From Pseudaestuariivita atlantica (GTDB taxonomy: Bacteria > Pseudomonadota > Alphaproteobacteria > Rhodobacterales > Rhodobacteraceae), in NCBI RefSeq assembly GCF_001205715.1, contig NZ_AQQZ01000006.1:186001-250000 (forward strand): a stretch of DNA of 64,000 bases, written 5' to 3'. The notes below the pieces were generated by a model that saw only the letters and a program-made list of their open reading frames with translations, had not been told where the DNA came from and made no database searches. The first letter of the stretch is position 1; each line of letters starts with the position of its first letter. A program made the translations under genes and the position numbers. This document shows positions 28,049 to 36,575 of the stretch, piece by piece.

Positions 28049-29110
28049 TCAGGTGGGTGTGCGGGTCTCGGCCAGCTTGGCGGCGAGCGCCTTCACGGTG
28101 GTCGATTTCAGCGGCCCGAACTGGCAGGCGGCGTCCATGCCCGTATCGGTGCAGAACTTGGCTATCGCGCGGATGAGCGGCGCTTTCAGATAGGGGCTCG
28201 GCTCGCCCACGTCGTACCCTTGGGCGCGCAACTCTTTCTGCACGATCCGGACATAGGCGTTCTTGTTGATCCGCGCGGTCACGCTCAACGCGCGGGCAAA
28301 GACGTCGCGCGGCGCGTCCTTCACGAGGTCTTCGGACAGCGTCCAGAACGCCTCGGGCCGCTGCGCGAGGGCGAGGTACAGCCCTTCCTCGATCCGGATC
28401 TTGTCGCGCAGGCCCTCGGTCTGCATCAGCGCGACCCGCGTCCTGATGCTGCCGCGCGGATGGCGCTGCGCGCGGTAGTAGCGCAGGAGCGCCTCTGCCG
28501 CGCGTGCATTGCCGTCGCCATGGCGCGCATGCAGCCGGTCGAGAACGGACGACAGGTTGCCGGGACGGCGGTTGTTCCGCGCGGCGGCGTCCAGAAGGTA
28601 CATCTGCGCGGCCAGCACGTCCTCGTCCGCCAGCTTTTCGAGATCGGAAAACCCCCTCGCCTTGTTCGACAGATCGCCAAGACGACCCGTGGCATGGGCC
28701 CATGCGAGGACCGGGGCGGCCTTCGCATGGCCTTCCCTGACGGCGGCTTCCAGCGCGGTGATAGCGTCCTGATGATCGCCGTCCGACATCAGGATCTTGC
28801 CCAGCGACACGAGGGACGAGGTTCGCCCGGCATCAACCGCCGCGCGAAACAGCACCTTGGACCGGGCAATGTCCTGCGCAGTGCCGATCCCCTTGTAGGT
28901 CATGTAGGCAAGCCGGTCCGTCGCGCGGGCATATCCCTCGTCCGACAGGGCCTGCAATTGCGCGACCATCCGTTCCGGCGCGCTGGCGCGCTGCGCCATC
29001 GCCGCGGCAAAGCGCTGTTTCTGGCTGGGCGCGTCCCCCGCCGCCCAAAGCGGCGCGCAGGACAGGCCGACGACAACCGCCAGCGCGGCAATGCGGGTTT
29101 TCTTCAACAT
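28049..29110 (-). CDS. AlgK-like periplasmic TPR/Sel1-repeat scaffold
   Basis: The 353-residue protein has a signal peptide (MLKKTRIAALAVVVGLSCAPLWAAG). Sel1/TPR-type helical repeats cover about 35-240, and a C-terminal segment (about 290-350; YVRIVQKELRAQGYDVG) resembles a peptidoglycan-binding-type helical bundle. AlgK is a periplasmic TPR lipoprotein that joins the synthase to the outer-membrane porin AlgE. Here the cysteine in VGLSC is a poor lipobox, so the protein may be soluble. GGAGG lies eight bases before the ATG at 29110. The AlgK role rests on repeat type and position next to algF; sequence identity to AlgK is not evident by eye. Confidence 0.6.
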   Translation of the reverse strand: MLKKTRIAALAVVVGLSCAPLWAAGDAPSQKQRFAAAMAQRASAPERMVAQLQALSDEGYARATDRLAYMTYKGIGTAQDIARSKVLFRAAVDAGRTSSLVSLGKILMSDGDHQDAITALEAAVREGHAKAAPVLAWAHATGRLGDLSNKARGFSDLEKLADEDVLAAQMYLLDAAARNNRRPGNLSSVLDRLHARHGDGNARAAEALLRYYRAQRHPRGSIRTRVALMQTEGLRDKIRIEEGLYLALAQRPEAFWTLSEDLVKDAPRDVFARALSVTARINKNAYVRIVQKELRAQGYDVGEPSPYLKAPLIRAIAKFCTDTGMDAACQFGPLKSTTVKALAAKLAETRTPT

Positions 29111-29219
29111 GGTACCGACCTCCACTTATCGATGGCCGGAACATGCGGGCAGCGCCCCTTTCGCGGGAGCCTCTCTTTCGTACAGGTCGGGGCAATTCCG
29201 CGCAGAGGCGCGGGCCGGA

Positions 29220-29864
29220 TCAGGCCGGTTCGAACACGATGGCGCGGATCGGCGTGGGGCCGCCACCGGCGGCGGGGTTCAATTCCTGCGGACAGTTCGA
29301 CAGGACGGCGATCACGTCCATCTCGGCCCGCAGGTCGACGAAATCACCGGGTTTCGAGGTGCTGTCCACGATCTCTGCATGGCCATCGGCGCCCACCGGC
29401 ACGTTCATGAAGAAGTTGGCATTGGCGACGACGTGTTCCGGCCCAAGGTCATGGCGCGCAAGCTCGCGTTCGAAATTGCGCTGGCAGCATTCGGAATTCT
29501 GCTTGCCGTATCGCTGCTGATCGACGGCGAAGGAACAGCAGCCAAAGATCGTGTCATGCCCGCCGCAGGTATCGGCGGTGATCGTCATCATCGGGCGCGC
29601 GAACTGCGAATAAAGGACCGATCCCTCCCCCAGCAGGATGTTCTTGGGGATCTTGATCGTGTTCGGCATGTGGTAGCGCTCCACCTGCCCTTCGAAGGGC
29701 GCGGTGCCGAAACAGAGGAAGTCGATGGCCTGCTGTCCCTCGATATCGATCAGCCGCAGGGACTGGCCCGCCGACAGGCGCGCGCTCCACGGGGCGCGGG
29801 CGGCGACGATCGTGTCCTCGATGATCCGCCCTTCGGGGCGTTCGGGCATGCCGTTCGACAGCAT
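29220..29864 (-). CDS. DUF1989 protein (urea-carboxylase-associated / carboxyguanidine-deiminase-like)
   Basis: The 214-residue protein belongs to DUF1989. Markers are IEGQQAIDFLCF, YSQFARPMMTITADTCGGHD and a cysteine-rich GCCSFAVDQQR...CCQRNFER segment that may hold a metal. Two-subunit members of this family act as carboxyguanidine deiminase beside guanidine/urea carboxylases. Here a single copy sits four bases after a cytosine-deaminase-type gene and there is no carboxylase, so a related C-N hydrolysis on another substrate is more likely. It is the last gene of a seven-gene operon starting with an ABC importer. GAGGAG precedes the ATG at 29864. Confidence 0.8.
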   Translation of the reverse strand: MLSNGMPERPEGRIIEDTIVAARAPWSARLSAGQSLRLIDIEGQQAIDFLCFGTAPFEGQVERYHMPNTIKIPKNILLGEGSVLYSQFARPMMTITADTCGGHDTIFGCCSFAVDQQRYGKQNSECCQRNFERELARHDLGPEHVVANANFFMNVPVGADGHAEIVDSTSKPGDFVDLRAEMDVIAVLSNCPQELNPAAGGGPTPIRAIVFEPA

Positions 29865-29868
29865 CGGC

Positions 29869-30318
29869 TTACTCCTCGGCGATATCCTCGTTCCACAATT
29901 CGGGCTTTTCCTCGATGAAGCGGGTCATCAGCGCGATGCAATCGGGATCGTCGGCGATCAGCACCTCTACCCCCCGCTCGCGCAGCAGGTCCTCGTTGCC
30001 ACCGAAGGTCGTGTTCTCGCCGATCACCACGCGCGGGATGCCGAACTGGATGATGGTGCCGGTGCACATCATGCAGGGGCTGAGCGAGGTATAAAGCGTC
30101 GTATCGCGATAGCTTTTCTGCCGTCCCGCCTTGCGCAGCGCGTCCATCTCGCCATGCGCGATGGGATCGCCCTTCTGCACGCGCTGGTTCCGGCCCTGGC
30201 TGACAAGCGTGTCGCCACGGGCCAGGACCGACCCGATGGGGCAGCCGCCTTCGTCATAGCCCGCCTTGGCCTCGTCATAGGCGATGCGCAGGAACCGGGC
30301 GTCGGTGTCGTTCAGCAT
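29869..30318 (-). CDS. Cytosine-deaminase-type nucleobase deaminase (yeast Fcy1-like)
   Basis: The 149-residue enzyme of the CDA fold has the zinc site His55-Ala..Glu57 (HGEMDA) and Cys82/Cys85 (SPCMMC). Its second half, with TTLYTSLSPC, GIPRVVIGEN and a C-terminus EEKPELWNEDI, resembles yeast cytosine deaminase rather than TadA or guanine deaminase. It would deaminate a free base, perhaps cytosine or a related amino-azine. It lies between the NodB-fold hydrolase and the DUF1989 gene, with gaps of 27 and 4 bases. The natural substrate is not certain. Confidence 0.85.
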   Translation of the reverse strand: MLNDTDARFLRIAYDEAKAGYDEGGCPIGSVLARGDTLVSQGRNQRVQKGDPIAHGEMDALRKAGRQKSYRDTTLYTSLSPCMMCTGTIIQFGIPRVVIGENTTFGGNEDLLRERGVEVLIADDPDCIALMTRFIEEKPELWNEDIAEE

Positions 30319-30345
30319 GTCTGTCCTCCTTTGGATGCGCGTGGC

Positions 30346-31215
30346 TCAGCTTTGCGGCCCGTCGTAATAAGGCAAGTGATCGGTGCGCAGGTCCGCCACG
30401 GTGTCGAGGTGATCGGCAATCGCCTCAAGCGGGGCGAACCACACGTCGCGCTCGGCCAGAGTCAGTTCCAGCCACTGTTCCACCAGCCGCCAGCGCGCCA
30501 GCCGACCGGTCAGGAACGGGTGCACGATCAGCATGAAAAAGCCCCCGGCCTCGTACTGCGCCTCGAACTCCTCCCAGAACGCGCCAAGGCCCGCGGACGG
30601 CCCGCGCACCGGCATCATGTAGCCGATCTCGTCGTAATGGGCGAAGGGCGGCCAGTCGTCGGTGCCCCAGTGCACCGGCATCTCGTACAGGCTGCCCTGC
30701 GCGGTCTGCAGGCGGTAGGGCACGTCGTCGCCCATCATCGAACTGTCATAGCGGAAGTCGTGTTTCACAAGCAGGTCAACGACTTGCAGGGTGATGTTGT
30801 AGACCGGCGCGCGGTAGCCGCGGGGCGTCTTGCCCGTCATGCGCTTGTGCACCTCCAGTGCCTTTTCAAACGCCTCTTCCTGCGCCGCGCCACGGGTGAC
30901 GATCGGGTCTTCGTGGATCCAGCCGTGATGGCCGATCTCGTGCCCGTCCTCCAGCATCATCTCCACCGCGCGGGGATAGGTCTGCATGCACCAGCCGGGG
31001 ATGAAGAAGGACTGCTTGATGCCGAGGCGGCGATACGTGGCAAGGATGCGCGGGATCGCGACCTCTGGCCCGTAGCGGCCCATTGAGATCGGGTAGAGCC
31101 GGTCAGACGAATCCTCGGGCCGCGCCACGTGGATCAGGCTGTCGGCATCCATGTCGAAGGTGATCGCGCAGGCGCAGCGCGCGCCGTTGGGCCATGGGAT
31201 CGGGTTCCGGATCAT
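30346..31215 (-). CDS. NodB-fold hydrolase of the allantoinase/cyclic-imide hydrolase type
   Basis: The 289-residue protein has the polysaccharide-deacetylase (NodB) fold with Asp21/Asp23 in TFDMDAD and the HxxxH-type metal motif in HEIGHHGWIHED (92-102). It has no signal peptide. The cytoplasmic location and the neighbours point to PuuE-type allantoinase or cyclic imide hydrolase, which open N-containing rings, rather than to cell-wall deacetylation. The ATG at 31215 overlaps the stop of the ABC ATPase gene as ATGA. A deaminase follows. Confidence 0.8.
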   Translation of the reverse strand: MIRNPIPWPNGARCACAITFDMDADSLIHVARPEDSSDRLYPISMGRYGPEVAIPRILATYRRLGIKQSFFIPGWCMQTYPRAVEMMLEDGHEIGHHGWIHEDPIVTRGAAQEEAFEKALEVHKRMTGKTPRGYRAPVYNITLQVVDLLVKHDFRYDSSMMGDDVPYRLQTAQGSLYEMPVHWGTDDWPPFAHYDEIGYMMPVRGPSAGLGAFWEEFEAQYEAGGFFMLIVHPFLTGRLARWRLVEQWLELTLAERDVWFAPLEAIADHLDTVADLRTDHLPYYDGPQS

Positions 31216-32282
31216 GGCGTTTCGTCCACCAGCAGGTGCCCGTCGGCGGTGTTCCAGCCCAGCGAGACCTCGCGCCCCGTCTCAAGCCCCAGATCGGCCA
31301 GCGCCCGTTCCTGCACCTGCACCTTCAACTCGGTCCCGTCCGACGCCTCAAGGAAAGCCGTGACCATGGAACCCACGAATTCCTCGGAAATGACAGTAGC
31401 GGTCAGCCGGTTCTCCCCGCCGCCCACCTGCATCATGTCCGCCGCGACGACGATGGAGGCCGAGGTTCCCGGCGCGGCATCGCCCTGCACGTTGAATGTG
31501 CCAAGCGGGGTTTGAACGCTCACCATTCCTTGATGCGATGCCACAACTTCACCCGGCAAGATGTTGTTACGCCCCACGAATTCCGCCACGAATCTCGACC
31601 GTGGCGCGCGATAGACCTCGCGCGGGGTGCCCACCTGCGCGATCTCGCCCTGCGACATGATCACGACCCGGTCGGCCATCGCGAAGGCTTCGGACTGCGA
31701 ATGCGTGACGTAGACAAAGGTGATCCCCAACTCGCGCTGCAACCGCGACAGGACCGATTGCATCCGGATCACCAGGTGCGCGTCGAGCGCCGAGAGCGGC
31801 TCGTCCAGCAGCAGCAGCTTGGGTTCTGTCACCAGCGCGCGGGCCAGCGCCACGCGCTGGCGCTGCCCGCCCGACAGGGTTTCCACGTTGCGTTCGGCGA
31901 ACTCGGCAATCTCCATCCGGTCAAGCCACGTCATGGCGCGCTGGCGGCGTTCCGACACCCCCACACCACGCATTTTCAGCCCAAACTCCACGTTCTCGCG
32001 CGCATTCAGGAACGGGAACAGGGCAAGGCTCTGCCACACCATCGGCGTGTCCCGTTCATGCGCGGGCACGTCGTTCATCACCTGCCCCGCGATGCGGATC
32101 GTGCCGCTTGTGGGCGCGTCGAGCCCCGCGAGCATCCGCAGGGTCGTCGTCTTGCCGCAGCCCGACGGGCCCATGATCGCCACGAACTCTCCCGCCCCGA
32201 TATCAAGGGTCGCGCCCTTGACGGCGACGAAGTCGTCGAACCGCTTTTCCACCCGTTCGAACGTGACGAGGGGCTCTGTCAT
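31212..32282 (-). CDS. ABC importer ATPase, PotA/polyamine-opine type
   Basis: The 356-residue ATPase has Walker A GPSGCGKTTT (about 37-46), Q-loop MVWQSLALFPF, signature LSGGQRQRVALARAL, Walker B LLLLDEPLSALD and a C-terminal TOBE domain. It energises the two permeases encoded immediately upstream. The ATG at 32282 overlaps the stop of the second permease gene, and its own stop overlaps the start of the NodB-fold hydrolase. The chain of four-base overlaps points to one tightly coupled operon. Confidence 0.93.
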   Translation of the reverse strand: MTEPLVTFERVEKRFDDFVAVKGATLDIGAGEFVAIMGPSGCGKTTTLRMLAGLDAPTSGTIRIAGQVMNDVPAHERDTPMVWQSLALFPFLNARENVEFGLKMRGVGVSERRQRAMTWLDRMEIAEFAERNVETLSGGQRQRVALARALVTEPKLLLLDEPLSALDAHLVIRMQSVLSRLQRELGITFVYVTHSQSEAFAMADRVVIMSQGEIAQVGTPREVYRAPRSRFVAEFVGRNNILPGEVVASHQGMVSVQTPLGTFNVQGDAAPGTSASIVVAADMMQVGGGENRLTATVISEEFVGSMVTAFLEASDGTELKVQVQERALADLGLETGREVSLGWNTADGHLLVDETP

Positions 32283-33058
32283 GCCGCTTCCCTTTGCAGT
32301 CGGAAGAAGATCAGAAGCTGGCTGATGACGACCAGCGTGATGGAGATGCCGAAGACCAGCGTGCCGATGGCGTTCACCTGCGGATCGATCGTGCCCTGCA
32401 CGATTTCCAGCACATGCACCGGCAGCGTCTTGTTCAGGCCCGATACGAACCACGCCACGGTGAACTCGTCGAACGAGACCGCCGCCGTCAGGAACAGCGA
32501 TGACAGGATCGCGGGCCTTGTGAAGGGCAGGATCACCTCGCGCATCGCGCGCCATTCGCTTGCGCCAAGGTTCCATGCCGCCGCTTCGAGGCTTTCGTCG
32601 ATCTGGTTCAGGCGCAGCCGGATGATCGCCATGGCGAAGGGCGCGGTCAGCACCGTGTGCGCCGCGATGATCGACCACACCTGCCCCGACATGCCCACCG
32701 GCGCGAACCATGCCAGCATGGCCAGCGCGATGATGATCAGCGGGATCGTGGGCGGCAGCAGGATGATCGCGAGAAACAGGCTCTTGCCGCGAAAGGTGTA
32801 GCGGTAATCGGTATAGGCGGTGCAGAAGCCGAGGAAGGTCGCGATGACCGCCGTGCAGCTCGACACGATCAGGCTGTTGCGCGCCGCGCGCCAGAAATCG
32901 GGATCGGCGAATATGGTTTCGTACCAGATCGTCGTGAAGCCCGACATCGGCAGCGTCGGGAACCTGTCGGAGTTGAACGAGAAGAGCAGGCTCACCACGA
33001 TCGGCAGGAAAACGAAGCCGAAGAGCGCCAGCAGGTAAATCCGCAGGAACGTCGTCAT
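32279..33058 (-). CDS. ABC importer permease, PotC-type
   Basis: The 259-residue protein has six predicted membrane helices and the EAA loop AAWNLGASEWRAMREVILP (about 165-183), which docks the ATPase. The ATG at 33058 (MTTFLRIYLL) overlaps the preceding permease stop as ATGA and starts at the first membrane helix; a longer frame upstream lacks family similarity. It pairs with the PotB-type permease. Confidence 0.92.
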   Translation of the reverse strand: MTTFLRIYLLALFGFVFLPIVVSLLFSFNSDRFPTLPMSGFTTIWYETIFADPDFWRAARNSLIVSSCTAVIATFLGFCTAYTDYRYTFRGKSLFLAIILLPPTIPLIIIALAMLAWFAPVGMSGQVWSIIAAHTVLTAPFAMAIIRLRLNQIDESLEAAAWNLGASEWRAMREVILPFTRPAILSSLFLTAAVSFDEFTVAWFVSGLNKTLPVHVLEIVQGTIDPQVNAIGTLVFGISITLVVISQLLIFFRLQREAA

Positions 33059-33900
33059 CGGCTCGCCCTCTTGCGGTAGGAATAGACGATGGCGGCAAAG
33101 GCGATGGAGAACAGCGTCAGCATCATCATCACCGCGACCACCGCCGCTCGCGGCCATTGCTGGCCCGCTTTGGTCGTGTCGATGATGAGGATCGGCATCG
33201 TCGGCGGGTTCGATCCGCCCAGGTAGAAGGGCGCGACGAAATCACCGAAGGACAGGATGAAGGCAAAGAGTGCCGCGATCACGAACCCGGTCTTGCCCGC
33301 GGGCAGGATGACCGACCAGATCGTGCGCGCGGGCGTGCAGCCGAGGTTGCGCGCGGCCTGTACCAGCCGGGTATCGATATTGGCCATTGTGACCGTCTGA
33401 AGGATCATCACCAGCGGCAGAACCAGCGTCAGGTAGCCCACCAGCGTCCCGAAGGGCGTGTTGAGCATCTTGAACGGTCCAAGCCCGAACAGCGCGAAGC
33501 CGCCGTTCAGCACGCCTGCCTCGGCAAGGATCGTGTACCAGCTGAACGTGCGCACGAGGTAGCTGGTGAAGAACGGCACGATCAGCAGCAACAGCGCCAC
33601 CTGCCGCGCCCGCGCCGAACAGCGGAACGCCAGGAACCACGCCGCCGGAAAGGCGAGGATCGAGGCAATCGCTGCCGCGCTTCCCGCCATCACCAGCGTG
33701 TAGCGATAGGCCGACCAGACGTAATCGCGGGAGATCATCTTGGCCCAGCTTGTCAGCTCGAACGTCTCGACCATGCGGTAGTTCTTCACCACGAAGAACG
33801 ACATGGCGACGACGAAGATCAGCGGGCCGATGAAGAACAGCGCCTGCCAGATGATGATCGGCAGCCGGAAGGTCAGGGCATATGCGTTGAGGCGGCGCAT
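33055..33900 (-). CDS. ABC importer permease, PotB-type
   Basis: The 281-residue inner-membrane protein has six predicted helices and the EAA loop AARNLGCTPARTIWSVILP. It forms the channel with the PotC-type subunit. It starts 34 bases after the binding-protein gene and overlaps the next permease by four bases. Confidence 0.92.
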   Translation of the reverse strand: MRRLNAYALTFRLPIIIWQALFFIGPLIFVVAMSFFVVKNYRMVETFELTSWAKMISRDYVWSAYRYTLVMAGSAAAIASILAFPAAWFLAFRCSARARQVALLLLIVPFFTSYLVRTFSWYTILAEAGVLNGGFALFGLGPFKMLNTPFGTLVGYLTLVLPLVMILQTVTMANIDTRLVQAARNLGCTPARTIWSVILPAGKTGFVIAALFAFILSFGDFVAPFYLGGSNPPTMPILIIDTTKAGQQWPRAAVVAVMMMLTLFSIAFAAIVYSYRKRASR

Positions 33901-33934
33901 CAGCTGCGCCGCCTTTCGTCAGGTTTCACGGAAG

Positions 33935-35065
33935 TCAGGCGTTCTTGTATTCCGACCAGAAGTCATTCCAGTCCTCCAGCGTCTGCTGCACGGGGATGTC
34001 GCGGTACTTGATCCGGCCCTCGTTGATCAGCGTGATCGGATCCTGCGGATCGCCATCCACCTGGTGCGACCGCGCGGCCTCTGCCGGGTCGACCTCGTTC
34101 AGAAGCGCCCTGCCCGCCTTGGTCACCGCGTGGCCGGGATAGCCCAGCATCTGGGCCGTCTTGACCTGCCCCTCGGGCGACATGGTGTAGTCGAGGTATT
34201 TCAGCGCAAGGTCCGCCTTGTTCGACGTCTTGGCGATGGAATAGCTTTCGGTCCACTGGATGCCGCCTTCCTTGGGCACGACCGAACTGACCGGCGCGCC
34301 GTCGCGTTCGAGGATGCCGGTCACCCAGTCGCCGATCCCGACCATCGCCAGCATCTCGCCGTTCTTCAGGCCCGAGAAGGTGCCGCCGAAATCGAAATAC
34401 CCGCCGACCTGCGGTTTCAGCGACAGCGTCTTGTCCTGCACCGCCTGCCACGCGGCGGCGTCGATGTCGAAGGGCGAGGCATTGCCCATCAGCAGGCTCA
34501 TCTGGCCCAGCGACGGCAGGTGCCAGTCGAAATGACCCACCTTCCCGGTCAGGCGCTCGTCCCAGAAAATGTCATAGGTCGCGGCCTCCTCGGCGGTGAG
34601 GGTCTCCTTGTTGTAGGACACGCCAAGATGCCCGAAGCGCGTGATCAGCGAATAGAGGTTGCCCGACGCGTCCCAGTGGCCGGCAAACTTCTTGAAATCG
34701 TCGTGCAACAGGTCGTCGAAGGCGTAATCCTCGGGGTCGAGTTGCAGGACGAGGTCGTTGGCGACCAGCAGCTTGGCATATTCGGCATCGGTGTGGATGA
34801 TGTCGAAGGTGCCCGGCGGGTTCTGCGCCAGCGCCGCCAGCATGTTGTCGCCACCGGCATAGTATTTCGGGATGAACTTGACGTTGTTGGCCTCTTCGAA
34901 GGCACCGACCATGTCGGGCTCTGCCGTGCCGTACCAGCCCAGCATCGTCAGCTCGGTCGTCTGGGCCCAGGCCCGGTTGACGAACGGCGCCGACACCGCG
35001 ACCGAGGCAAGACCGGTTTTCAGAAATGAGCGTTTGGTAAGCGTGAACTTCGTGTTCGACATCAT
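33935..35065 (-). CDS. Periplasmic binding protein of the Pot-type importer
   Basis: The 376-residue protein has an export signal with the Tat-like motif TKRSFLK (a KR variant of the twin arginine), a hydrophobic stretch and AWAQ cleavage region near residue 35. A spermidine/putrescine-type binding fold follows (ELTMLGWYGTAEPD at the start of the mature part). ATG codons at 35065 and 35062 are adjacent; AGGGAG favours the second by spacing. It leads the seven-gene operon. Polyamines are the family substrate, but the deaminase, NodB-fold and DUF1989 genes behind it suggest a nitrogen-rich small molecule. Confidence 0.88.
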   Translation of the reverse strand: MMSNTKFTLTKRSFLKTGLASVAVSAPFVNRAWAQTTELTMLGWYGTAEPDMVGAFEEANNVKFIPKYYAGGDNMLAALAQNPPGTFDIIHTDAEYAKLLVANDLVLQLDPEDYAFDDLLHDDFKKFAGHWDASGNLYSLITRFGHLGVSYNKETLTAEEAATYDIFWDERLTGKVGHFDWHLPSLGQMSLLMGNASPFDIDAAAWQAVQDKTLSLKPQVGGYFDFGGTFSGLKNGEMLAMVGIGDWVTGILERDGAPVSSVVPKEGGIQWTESYSIAKTSNKADLALKYLDYTMSPEGQVKTAQMLGYPGHAVTKAGRALLNEVDPAEAARSHQVDGDPQDPITLINEGRIKYRDIPVQQTLEDWNDFWSEYKNA

Positions 35066-35171
35066 AATCTCCCTGGCTGTTGTCCGTATTGTTACCGCAT
35101 GACTATGCTGCGTTGCGCGCATTCCGCGCAGTCGATTCTCGGACGACACTGCCAGCTTGCGCCAAAAAACC

Positions 35172-35182
35172 GTGCATTGCAC
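35172..35182. promoter_or_regulatory. Palindrome GTGCATTGCAC in the divergent intergenic region
   Basis: An 11-bp perfect palindrome with a T centre lies between the binding-protein gene and the BtpA-like gene, in an A-rich stretch (35160-35195). It is a candidate operator controlling both directions. Confidence 0.4.
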
Positions 35183-35209
35183 AAAAATTGCTCGACGTGG
35201 GGGTGACAA

Positions 35210-35947
35210 ATGAACAGAGCGGCGTTCCGCAGCGCGTTCGGCACACAAGGCCCGGTTGTGTTGCCCGTCATCCATGTTCTTGAAACGAAACGTACTCTTG
35301 CCAATATCGACGTGCTTGTGGGCGAAGGCGCGCCCGGTTGCTTCCTGATCAACCACGATTTCGGCGTGGAGCCGTTCCTGCCGATCATCCGCGAAGTGCG
35401 CGCAGCGCGGCCCGACCTGTGGATTGGCCTGAATTTCCTCGCGGTAACGGGGCTGGAGGCCTTTCCGCAGCTTGCAAGCCTGTCCCGCGAGGGTTGCCGC
35501 ATCGATGCCTACTGGGCCGATGACGCCCGGATCGACGAACGGACCGAGGCCCAGCCCGAGGCCGCGGCCATCGCCGCCGCCCGCGACGGGTGGGACGGGC
35601 TTTATTTCGGGGGCACCGCCTTCAAGAAGCAGCGCCCGGTCGATCCGGGCGATTACGGGCGTGCAGCCACCATTGCCCGCGACTGGATGGACGTGGTCTG
35701 CACCTCGGGCGCGGCCACGGGGATCGAGGCAGAGGACACCAAGATCGCCACCTTCCGCGCCGCCTGCGGGGACACGCCCCTTGCGCTTGCCTCGGGCATC
35801 ACGCCCGACAACGCGCATCGCTATGCCGGGGTCGACGCCTTCATGGTGGCGACCGGCATCAATTTCGACGACAATTTCTACGACATCGACCCGGCCCGCC
35901 TGCGCCGCCTGCTGGACGTGGCCGAAACCCTGGGGGAGCCCGCATGA
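35210..35947 (+). CDS. BtpA/SgcQ-family TIM-barrel protein
   Basis: The 245-residue protein fits the BtpA family. It has an N-terminal strand LPVIHVLET, CTSGAATGIEAEDTK near 165, the phosphate-loop-like LASGITPDNA near 195, and a terminal VDAFMVATGINFDDNFYD. BtpA was named for a role in photosystem I stability, but most bacterial members are uncharacterised barrel proteins beside sugar or nucleoside genes. It overlaps the following phosphoribosyltransferase gene by four bases (ATGA), which ties it to nucleobase or nucleotide chemistry. It is divergent from the Pot-type operon. Confidence 0.75.
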   Translation: MNRAAFRSAFGTQGPVVLPVIHVLETKRTLANIDVLVGEGAPGCFLINHDFGVEPFLPIIREVRAARPDLWIGLNFLAVTGLEAFPQLASLSREGCRIDAYWADDARIDERTEAQPEAAAIAAARDGWDGLYFGGTAFKKQRPVDPGDYGRAATIARDWMDVVCTSGAATGIEAEDTKIATFRAACGDTPLALASGITPDNAHRYAGVDAFMVATGINFDDNFYDIDPARLRRLLDVAETLGEPA

Positions 35948-36570
35948 CGACCGACGACACCGGCCCGCGCGACGATCGCTGGTATTTCCACCTCATGGCG
36001 CCCAACACCAAGGGCGACACGTTCGCATGGCTCGACCCGACTTCGATCTACATCAACCAGCGCGCCTTTCGCGACCTGTTGACCGACCTGCTGGCCGATC
36101 TGGACGGGACCGAGTTCGACGTGGTCGGCGGGCTGGACGCGATGGGGTTCGTGCTGGGCGCGGCCATCGCGGCGCGGCGCGACGTGGGCTTCTTGCCGAT
36201 CCGCAAGGCGGGCAAGCTGTGCGTCGACACCGACCGCGTGAGTTTCACCAATTATTCCGGCCGCACGCAGGACATGGAGATGCGCCTGCCCGCCTTCGCC
36301 CCCGGCACCCGCGTCCTGCTGGTCGACCAGTGGATCGAAACCGGCGGCACGATGGAAGGCGCGATCGAACTGGTCGAACGCCAGCAGGGCACCGTCACGG
36401 GCCTCGTCGCCATCGCGGCCGAGGACACGCCGCGCGCCAGCGCCCTGCGCGCACGCTTCCCGGTCGTCACGGCGATCCAGCCCGGCACGCCGTGGCAGGA
36501 CGAATGCAACGCCCAGCGTTTGTCGAGTTTCGACGAGTACGAGCCGACGCGGGCCTTCCCCGTCGCCTGA
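35944..36570 (+). CDS. Adenine-phosphoribosyltransferase-like PRTase
   Basis: The 208-residue type I phosphoribosyltransferase has VVGGLDAMGFVLGAAIA and LPIRKAGKL, as in adenine phosphoribosyltransferases, and the PRPP loop VLLVDQWIETGGTMEGA near 123. The usual second acidic residue of the PRPP loop is Gln here (DQ instead of DD). The ATG at 35944 overlaps the BtpA-like stop. It would join a base to PRPP or act in reverse. Substrate is unknown; adenine salvage alone would not explain the coupling to a BtpA barrel. Confidence 0.82.
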   Translation: MTTDDTGPRDDRWYFHLMAPNTKGDTFAWLDPTSIYINQRAFRDLLTDLLADLDGTEFDVVGGLDAMGFVLGAAIAARRDVGFLPIRKAGKLCVDTDRVSFTNYSGRTQDMEMRLPAFAPGTRVLLVDQWIETGGTMEGAIELVERQQGTVTGLVAIAAEDTPRASALRARFPVVTAIQPGTPWQDECNAQRLSSFDEYEPTRAFPVA

Positions 36571-36575
36571 CCCCG

